A DNA stretch of 64,000 bases, from the NCBI GenBank assembly GCA_022695795.1, contig MU404103.1, positions 186,001 through 250,000 on the forward strand, read 5' to 3'. Below are positions 12,834 to 19,677 of this stretch, in pieces. The translations under genes and the position numbers were made by a program. Under the pieces are notes generated by a model. It worked only from the letters and a program-made list of their open reading frames with translations. It did no database searches and was not told the DNA's origin. The first letter of the stretch is position 1; each line of letters begins with the position of its first letter. Origin of the DNA: Biscogniauxia marginata. Taxonomy: Eukaryota; Ascomycota; Sordariomycetes; Xylariales; Xylariaceae.

Positions 12834-13945
12834 TCACCAGGAATAGTATGGCCTCTGTGCTGTCACTGGGCGATTGGGTAGGTGGACCCAAGGGGCCTTC
12901 TTGGCCTGCTTCTCTACTCTCTCTTCATGTTGCCGTATTCTCGTCTTCTCTTCCTTCAAGACAAGCGTAATTGCTAGACAGACCGGTTAGTATCGAGACA
13001 GATGGCTGAGCTGTATGGAGTGTCACTCACAAGTTGATGGTCTCCACATGAGAGACATCCGCCCTCTAGCATGGTATTGTATCCTAGCTCCACGGTAGGG
13101 GCCTTTACCGACCCAGGCCTGGTCAACGTAGAGTCTGGTAGGATCCTGGACCTCAATCCACTTGTCGTCCTTGGTTAGGATCCTCTTGGGGGTCTTCAGG
13201 ACTTCGCCGTTCGGCACGCCCAAGCCCATTCCTTGACGGGCAATGGCGGTGTCTCTGGCTTCCTCCAGCTGCCACTCGACCTCCCTAGCCATCTTCTTCT
13301 TGCTAAAGCGCATCTGGGTGATGGCATCTTCCACCGTCTTGCCAACGATCTGGTGGGATAGCTTGACCAGCTTCTTGGTGCTGGTGGCTAGGTTCGGGCT
13401 TTTGTTGGTGCACTCCTTTTCGGACCTTCGTATGCGCTCCTCCTTGGTGAGCTGGCCGTTGGCTCTGACCATCTGCATGACCTTTTTCTTTTGGTAGCGT
13501 ATCCTCCATCTCGGGTCAGGATCTAGAGCGCGCTCCATGTGCTCCTTCATCTTGCTGTAGCCCATGCTAATTCCATCCGCTGTGGCAGTACGCACATCGC
13601 GGCGTTTTCCTGCTTTCTGTTCGGGATCCTTGATCTCCTCGTCGAAGATGGAGGAGCCTGAGGTGCGGTCGAACATGCGCGCGGCCAGCTTTTGCTCCCT
13701 CTCACGTTTCGTCAGCTCCTTGGCGACGGGGCCTTTGCTATCAGCCGAGGAGCCCCAGTTGAACCAGGCATTTCGACGCTGGGTTCTCGGGAGGAGATAT
13801 TGGAGATGTAAGGACGGCTTGCCGGCGGTTGCTTGCGCTATCGGTAGAGTTTGATTAGTTTATAGGGGTAATTGGACTGACTGATCAGGGCAATTATATT
13901 CGTACCAGCTTGAGCTACCCGCCGGGCCGGCAGATGTAAGCTCAT
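12834..13945 (-). CDS. MRPL22: Mitochondrial large-ribosomal-subunit protein uL22m
   Basis: Three exons (13945-13906, 13837-13031, 12973-12834) with introns of 68 and 57 nt, both phase 1, give 328 aa. The first exon codes only 13 residues, MSLHLPARRVAQA, a short basic mitochondrial presequence; the frame is then continuous through QRRNAWFNWGSS. The uL22 domain is recognised by LVKLSHQIVGKTVEDAITQMRFSKK and the PYRGARIQYHARGRMS loop. The third exon restores the conserved fungal ending, APWVHLPNRPVTAQRPYYSW. uL22m lines the peptide exit tunnel of the mitoribosome. Without the last splice the frame ends early in ...WRPSTCE, which is clearly intron read-through. The start at 13945 was chosen over an upstream in-frame ATG at 14071 because it gives the presequence-like end. 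Confidence 0.92.
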
Positions 13946-14356
13946 GGTTGTATGACTTCTCTGCGTTTTTGAGGGTGAAGCTATCGGACATGCATGGGGA
14001 AAAAGTCGAGGCTGTCGATGCTCCAATTGATAAAGTAAAAGGTACGTACCGGTACAAAGACTAAGGTACATAGTATGTAATGGTGCCGAAGATTAGCCGA
14101 ATTCCTCCCTGCCCCTCTGCCCCTCTTCCATTAAACATCATCGTACAGTTTAGGTAATCAATTACCTAGGTACCTAGCCTTGCACGTGACTCAACTCCAT
14201 TCGATACCGCAAGCTCCCAAAGTTGGACCATCGCAGCCCGCGCGAATAACATCAGCCCATTTTCAAACCGGAATTGAACCCATCTTCTGCGCTTCGCTGC
14301 CCTTCCGAATTGCCCACATAACCACCACCTAATACCCCCCAGAAACTCGTATCACA
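13946..14356. other. Divergent promoter region between MRPL22 and COX9
   Basis: A 411-bp region between the starts of two nuclear genes for mitochondrial proteins. It contains one exact copy of the palindrome TACCTAGGTA (14163-14172) directly followed by CCTAG, and a CACGTGA element at about 14183. Shared regulation is possible but not shown. Confidence 0.45.
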
Positions 14357-14784
14357 ATGACCATCAAGCCCATCACCGGCGTATGTTTTTATCCTCAATT
14401 GCCATTCCGTATCCCTGACTATTGCTTACCTTGGTTCTAGATGCTTCGACGAGGTCTCGTCACTGACATTGGAATTGCGCTCGGTACGTCGGCGATCACC
14501 CTTGGCTAGAATAGCCATCGATATCTTCGAACAATCCTCCCTCGGGGGTCTTCGCAACCATAAACAATAGGACACAGGCTGATGTCTGACTTGCAGGACT
14601 CGGCGTGACTATGGGCAGCTTGTACTGGTATGGAGCATTTCCACGACCACCTCGGACTTTTTCGAAAGAAGTATCATTCCTAACTTATTTTCCAAGGTAC
14701 GGATTCCACATGCCCCGCACCCACGCACGGGACAACTTCTACAGGCAACTCGAGGAAGAGCGAGCGGCGGCGAGAGGCGCTTAA
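14357..14784 (+). CDS. COX9: Cytochrome c oxidase subunit VIIa (Cox9)
   Basis: Four small exons (14357-14380, 14441-14483, 14597-14627, 14697-14784) code for 61 aa; no single open frame reveals the gene. The translation starts MTIKPITGMLRRGLV, has one membrane span (about residues 15-34, TDIGIALGLGVTMGSLYWYG), then a charged tail FHMPRTHARDNFYRQLEEER. This matches fungal Cox9, a nuclear-encoded single-span subunit of respiratory complex IV in the mitochondrial inner membrane. Introns are 60, 113 and 69 nt. The third intron has no in-frame stop and a length divisible by three, so its removal is decided only by family length and splice signals (see findings). MRPL22 diverges from it upstream. 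Confidence 0.9.
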
Positions 14785-15329
14785 GATATGGCGGGGCTGT
14801 AGGCCGCAGATGAATAAATGGGGACGGCCCATCAGATCCGGGAAGAAGAACACAGACATGGACGACCTGAATTTCCACTATGTGCAGGTGAGGGAGCGCG
14901 ATAGACGACGGCACGCTTCGAAAGCTGAAGCCGGCCATTGTATCATACGAGGCCATCCGACGACAAATCCAGCCAGATTCGAGCATATCCCAAACACCAG
15001 TAACCTCTCTCCTGACATATCGTGAATTGAAGAAGAAAAAAAGCCGACATGAACACTCTGAGGCCCTCCCAATAGAACTTGGAAGCACTCGAGCGTCAAG
15101 ACGGACAGTCTAGTACGGGTGCAGAGCTAGCGTAATAGTACTTTTCTCAACTTGTATTGAAGATGCTCCTAGATGCACTTGAAGAACAGACTCGAAAAAA
15201 CCCCATGCCCAATGCAAATCTACCGCTCATCGAGGATATTCCATATTAGTTACATAAGTTTCAACCCTGTTCCCCGACCTTCTCTCGAGGCCAGGCAGTT
15301 GAAAGTTGAACTAAGCCCCGCCGCCGTCT
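14785..15329. other. Intergenic between convergent COX9 and SOM1-like genes
   Basis: About 545 bp, probably both 3' untranslated regions. Open frames up to 159 codons on the minus strand (14609-15088) overlap COX9 antisense and show no domain, so they were not accepted. Confidence 0.5.
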
Positions 15330-15713
15330 TTACGGCTTTCTTGTCTCGGCCGCCTCCGGTCTCTGCTCGTCCTTCTTCTCTTCCCACATGGTCGTCTCAA
15401 CCAGAAAACTGCCTTTTGCATCCCGACACCTGTTTGATTTAACCGGGTCAAATCTCTCAAGTCGAGCCATAATAACTAGAAGGGAGGCATCTTGCAAGAG
15501 GAATTCTTACCGGCGGAACCAACGCTGCACGGGCCAACATCTCACCGGGCTGTTCGACATGTCGGGCTTGTCAATCTGACAGTCGTACTGCACCATCGAC
15601 AGGAGCTCGCAGGCCGAGAGGTCGATCTTGCCACCCTTGCGCCTCCGGCCGTCGTTCACTTGAATTTCCGACTCCAGCTGTGATACCGGGAAGACGCGAC
15701 AAGGTGGCGTCAT
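15330..15713 (-). CDS. SOM1: SOM1-like mitochondrial inner-membrane peptidase complex subunit
   Basis: Two exons, 15713-15511 and 15429-15330, with an 81-nt phase-2 intron (donor GTAAGA, acceptor AAACAG), code for 100 aa. The protein begins MTPPCRVFPVSQLESEIQVN, followed by a basic RRRKGGK patch, ELLSMVQYDCQI, then CWPVQRWFRR joined across the intron to CRDAKGSFLVETTMW and a charged tail. The conserved cysteines and the CxPVQRxFRRC block are the signature I recognise from the Som1 family. Som1 works with the Imp1/Imp2 signal peptidases that trim sorting signals of intermembrane-space proteins. The longer frame beginning at 15785 has extra residues that do not fit the family, so the ATG at 15713 is preferred. 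Its start lies only 45 nt from that of the divergent gene on the plus strand. Confidence 0.82.
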
Positions 15714-15758
15714 CCTTTTTGTCAGACTGTCGCGAAGGGCGAGACTTATAGGGACGTA
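15714..15758. promoter_or_regulatory. Very short bidirectional promoter/leader between SOM1-like and XRCC2-like genes
   Basis: Only 45 nt separate the two divergent start codons. There is no room for two independent core promoters, so transcription starts must lie inside the opposite gene or the two transcripts must overlap at their 5' ends. This holds if both start codons are right. Confidence 0.5.
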
Positions 15759-16722
15759 ATGGTGGATGCAACGAGCGCGAAACAAGTCGGTGCCCGGCTG
15801 CTTGGTGAGATTGAAGAAGGCAGCTTGGAGGAGGTATGTCTACTTTAAATATCTGTCCGTCCCTGTTGTCCGTCCCTGTTCCAGGTGATATGAAGATGGA
15901 GGGTGCTCCATGTTGAACTTCTCGGCTCGAAGGGCAGGGTGTGTAATTCTTATCTTATCGCCGCTTGCCTCAAGTCAGGCCTGCCTCCAAGTACCAGCTA
16001 TAAGACCCTTTTGAATCCATCGCCATATTAACTCTGATCACTAACCGATTTTTTTATTCTTCTTATTTCTTTACGACATCGTATAGTTACTCAATTCACT
16101 CCGCGCCAAGTTCGCCATACATTCTACTCGCCCCCCGGACCCCAAGATCCCCATCCCAGAACTCAATGGCATTGTAAGCCGGTATCTAAAGGCGACCCAG
16201 TCGGCTCCTCCACCTTTACTCTCGACCAGCGGGCGCTATCTCGCACTGCTTTACCACCTGATTTCCACTCTCATAGCTGCACCACACAACTTCACAGTTG
16301 TGCTCGTCGATACAGAGAACAGGTTCGACGTGACCCGGCTCGTCGCCCCGGGCTCAACTCCAGCCCCCGGCTACCCGGCCACACTATCGGACCTCAAGCA
16401 TCTCCACATATACCGTCCACCGCGGGGCCAAGAGCAGGTCAGAGCCGCCATCGCGGCGGCAGAAGAGTTCATGCTCTACGGAACCCACGGAAGTCGGGAC
16501 AGGGAGTGGTGGGGCACGGTGGTGATCGGCGGGACGGGAGGGGACATTAATGCTGGATGGAAAGGGTGGTTGAGAGTGGAAAGGGAGGAGGTCGGCGGGT
16601 TCAATGTCGGCATCAGCGTGGAGGAGGCATTAGGAGAGAGGAACCGGCGACAGGAGATGGTTGATGCTGCGGGGTGGGTGGCTAGCTCACGGTGGGGGAG
16701 TTACGCGTGGAAAGAGCCCTAG
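15759..16722 (+). CDS. Rad51/XRCC2-like RecA-fold protein without Walker A lysine
   Basis: Two exons, 15759-15833 and 16087-16722, joined in phase 0 over a 253-nt intron (donor GTATGT, acceptor GTATAG), give 236 aa. The join yields ARLLGEIEEGSLEE/LLNSLRAKFA, a continuous helical N-terminus. Next comes SGRYLALLYHLIST and VVLVDTENRFDVTRLV, then MLYGTHGSRDREWWGTVVIGG. The order helix, 'LLYHL', hydrophobic strand plus D-T-x-x-x-F-D-x-x-R-L parallels the Walker A helix and following strand of XRCC2-type Rad51 paralogues. The phosphate-binding G-K-T is absent (S-G-R-Y instead) and no Walker B aspartate follows TVVI. I infer a structural recombination-repair factor (Rad51-paralogue or Shu-like). The intron is long for this window and its exact limits are less certain. 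It could also be an unrelated conserved fungal protein. Confidence 0.6.
15854..15879 (+). repeat. 13-nt perfect tandem duplication inside the XRCC2-like intron
   Basis: The unit TGTCCGTCCCTGT occurs twice in a row near the 5' end of the intron and is followed by TCCAG, which could act as a cryptic acceptor. Confidence 0.75.
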
Positions 16723-17224
16723 TCTTGGGTAGGTAGGTATTAATCCAACTCATCGCAGACATGACGCCTTCGTGGACGGCAGTGTTTAGGTAAGGGGGAA
16801 GCATCGGTACGTAGATATATCGTTAATCCAGGCGCATTGGAAATTAAGGTTATTGCATGTCAGGGGTATCTCCACAATTGGAGCGTTTAACATCTCAGGC
16901 GGAGCCAATGCACCTTGTTCCCTGCACCATTTTTAATTTCACGGTCAGTTTCGATTCACCCGTTCCCTTCTCGCATGAGCTACCGGACGTGAACATGGCC
17001 AGAATAGCATAGGGTAGCTCAGCTCGACGTGATTAGGTGACCAACAGAAAAAAGGAAGAAAGGAAGAGAGAGAGATACACACAACAACACACACAACAAC
17101 ACACACAACAACACACACAACAACACACATTAGTTACAAGCCAGTCGATCCACCGCCCGTCGAGCGAGCAGCCTCACGGGAGAGGCGGGGAGGTCACCAA
17201 CTGTCGCAGTCGACCAACAAAAAG
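16723..17224. other. Intergenic region and 5' leader of the FAR1-type gene
   Basis: Holds a purine-rich tract (17047-17072) directly followed by an ACACACAACAAC tandem repeat (17076-17128), about 100 nt upstream of the next start codon. No gene was recognised. Confidence 0.55.
17076..17128 (+). repeat. ACACACAACAAC minisatellite
   Basis: About four copies of a 12-nt unit in the presumed leader of the FAR1-type gene. On paper it translates as alternating Q-H-T in one frame, but no gene is supported there. Confidence 0.85.
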
Positions 17225-18547
17225 ATGGCGTCGTCACAATACGGCTCCCTCACGCCTCTGCAGCATTACAACCAGGGGCAAGGCCATTTCAGTACGATGT
17301 CGTTCCAGCAGATGCCCCATCCCCATGCCGCCCACCCTCAACACCAACACCCTCCTACCGCCACTGCTGCGCAACACATCCCCTCGACCGTGCTTCCATC
17401 CGCGACGCCCAATGGCGTGCCGCCGCACGCACACGCGCACGCGCACTCGCAACCCCAGGTACAACCGCAGCTGCAATCGCAGATCCAACCCCAAGAGATA
17501 AGCCCGCATCTGAATCCGACGTCTGCGCCGAATAATCCCAACCCGCCAGCGAACATAACCCCGTCCGGCACGCCTAATCTCCAATCCCAACAAATACAAC
17601 AACTGCAGACTCAACACTCACAGCCACAACCACAACCACAGTCACAGCCGCAGAAGCGCAAGGGCGGCCGACCGCCGAAGCGTCGACGGACTGACGATGA
17701 CAACCCACCCCCCGCCGAGCCCGCGCCTCCGCCGCCGCCGACCGTCCACCCTTTCGTCAGGGGGCCGTACGACACGCTCGAGGACGCCATCTTCTCGCTG
17801 CAGCTACACGTCTTTACCTCCGGCTACGGCGTGTCGCAGAAGCGGACCGTAAAGGAGAAGCTGCCTTCTGGGAAGTACGACCCTGAAGGGGACATCATCC
17901 GCAAGGACTTCGCTTGCGACCGGGGCGGGAACGAGTTCGTGTCTCAGTCGCGCGGCGAGCGACGGCGCGAATCGCGCAAGTGCGGCTGCGGCTGGAAGGC
18001 CGCTATCCGCAGGCTGCGCCGGGAGAATGACCGCTGGTTTGTCGAGATTCTCGAGCCCAACCACAACCACCCCGTCACCCCGCCCGACGAGATGCACACC
18101 ATGGCTTCGTATCGCCGCTGGCAGCGCGAGAACAACGCCGGCATCCGCACCGCCATCGGCCGCCTCACGCGCGCCGCCGCCATGCCCGCTCGCCAGATCG
18201 CCGCCTACCTGAAGGGTGACTTCCGGGACCCGGACCTCGATCGCATCGACAAGCAGATTCTGCGCGCCTTGAGCATGAACGACAAGGAAGCGCTGCCGCC
18301 GGACGGCAAGGAGGTCAGCGCCACCGTCTTCGAGATGGTCGCCAATCGTCCCGTCATCATACTGCAGGAGAATAACAACGGCGGCAACAGCAGCTATCTT
18401 AATTACAGTAATAACAACGGCAATTCGAACCCGAATACGCATAATAGTAATAACTACAATAATGCCCATGTTAATGGTGGCGCCGTGGTGGGTAATAGTG
18501 GCATGGGGGTTCTGATCCCTACTACTATCGGCGGTGGAGGACTGTGA
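17225..18547 (+). CDS. AT-hook plus FAR1/WRKY-GCM1-type DNA-binding protein
   Basis: A single exon of 440 aa. Residues 1-145 are Gln/Pro/His-rich (HAHAHAHS and QPQPQPQSQPQ runs). At about 146-155 lies an AT-hook-like basic block KRKGGRPPKRRR. Residues about 175-300 form a FAR1-type module: YDTLEDAIFSLQLHVFTSGYG, an internal Cys pair (ESRKCGCGWKA), and the LEPNHNHPV end with the H-x-H ligands, which is the WRKY-GCM1 zinc-finger shape. A helical segment follows and the C-terminus is Asn/Gly-rich. FAR1 modules descend from Mutator-like transposases; here no catalytic transposase or SWIM domain follows, so a domesticated nuclear transcription factor is the likely reading. Targets are unknown. Confidence 0.75.
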   Translation: MASSQYGSLTPLQHYNQGQGHFSTMSFQQMPHPHAAHPQHQHPPTATAAQHIPSTVLPSATPNGVPPHAHAHAHSQPQVQPQLQSQIQPQEISPHLNPTSAPNNPNPPANITPSGTPNLQSQQIQQLQTQHSQPQPQPQSQPQKRKGGRPPKRRRTDDDNPPPAEPAPPPPPTVHPFVRGPYDTLEDAIFSLQLHVFTSGYGVSQKRTVKEKLPSGKYDPEGDIIRKDFACDRGGNEFVSQSRGERRRESRKCGCGWKAAIRRLRRENDRWFVEILEPNHNHPVTPPDEMHTMASYRRWQRENNAGIRTAIGRLTRAAAMPARQIAAYLKGDFRDPDLDRIDKQILRALSMNDKEALPPDGKEVSATVFEMVANRPVIILQENNNGGNSSYLNYSNNNGNSNPNTHNSNNYNNAHVNGGAVVGNSGMGVLIPTTIGGGGL

Positions 18548-19677
18548 CGAGTTGGGTATGACGAGGCGAGGGTGTCAGGCGAGTAAGTGAGGTGGATAGG
18601 CCATTGCAGGTCGTATCCGACCGAATCTAGCAAGCAGTACCTACCTATCTAGAAGACAGGTGGAGGAGAAGCCCGCGCACGCATGCCGTCGCTGAAGGGC
18701 AAAGCTAGTCTGGCATGGATCGATATCTATTATGCGCCAACCCCAGCGAAAAGCAGCCCGGGGCTAGTGACGACAGGAAAGGGGAAGAAAAAGAACAGAA
18801 AAAAGGAGTGAGGATTACTCGATTCTTCGAAGCACGCGATTCAATTCTCAGGGCGCACCGGTATTTGTAGGAATGGGTTTCAGGCATTAAGGTTAACATG
18901 TCAGTCGGTTTTTAGCTACCAGGGAAGAGGGGAGGGGATATTTTACTACCGGCTACAGTGAGTGTATGGTGTATCAGGAGTTCTATTCTTCGCTAAGTTC
19001 GATTCCATCATGGTTATTCATCATTTTTGGGGGGAGGAGAGAGAAAAGGGGGAGAAGATCCCCCTACATTTTTGATTTTTTGATACTGCCAGATACCTAC
19101 TCTTCAAGTGAGGCGTTTACATCATAGTTGAATTACCTAGCTCTGTCTTGAACGAGAAAGAGGGCAAATAAAGGAAAGGAGGGAATTAAAAAACACCTCT
19201 GCAGTTGCTTTCCATTTGCCATTTTGTTTCAATTCAAAGGGATGCAATTCGTGATGGATTTGGGAGGGGTTTTTCGACTTGTCCTCGAGCCCTTGCGGTA
19301 CATATTCCATGTCGGCGTAGCACGCAACTTAAGGGCACCTAAGTTTTCCCATTTACTCGATTGCCTTTCAACAATTTCATTCAACCGCCAATATCTAAAC
19401 GCTTCAAAGTTAAACTGTATGCATGCTTCTCTGCTCCCCTGCTCCCGCTATGCTTATGCTTATGCAAAAAAGAAAAAAAGAAGAAGAAAAGAAAAAAAAA
19501 AGGATTTCCATATAAATAAGTCCTTATTAGCGATGATGAAAATTTTTGTGAATCTGAAGAGAACAAAGAAACGGATACCTAGGTAGATATATAGACAGGT
19601 AGATGAAGTAAGCAGATAGATAGACTGAAGGCCTATCTCCCAACCTAAACAACAGCCAGGCAAGGCGGGCCTAACTA
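18548..19677. other. Intergenic between convergent FAR1-type and fusion genes
   Basis: Contains A-rich and AAGAAG-rich stretches (about 19465-19500) and one exact TACCTAGGTA palindrome (19576-19585). A 120-codon plus-strand frame at 19224-19586 is built partly on the low-complexity Lys run and was not accepted. Confidence 0.5.

Noticed and set aside
17804..18469. 221-codon minus-strand frame across the FAR1-type gene
   Set aside because: Antisense shadow; Val/Ala/Asp-rich composition typical of the reverse of GC-rich coding sequence.
17225..18547. Active Mutator-like transposon
   Set aside because: No MULE catalytic domain and no terminal inverted repeats were seen around the gene.
19224..19586. 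120-codon frame downstream of the FAR1-type gene
   Set aside because: A large part is an AAGAAG-type Lys/Arg low-complexity run; no domain.
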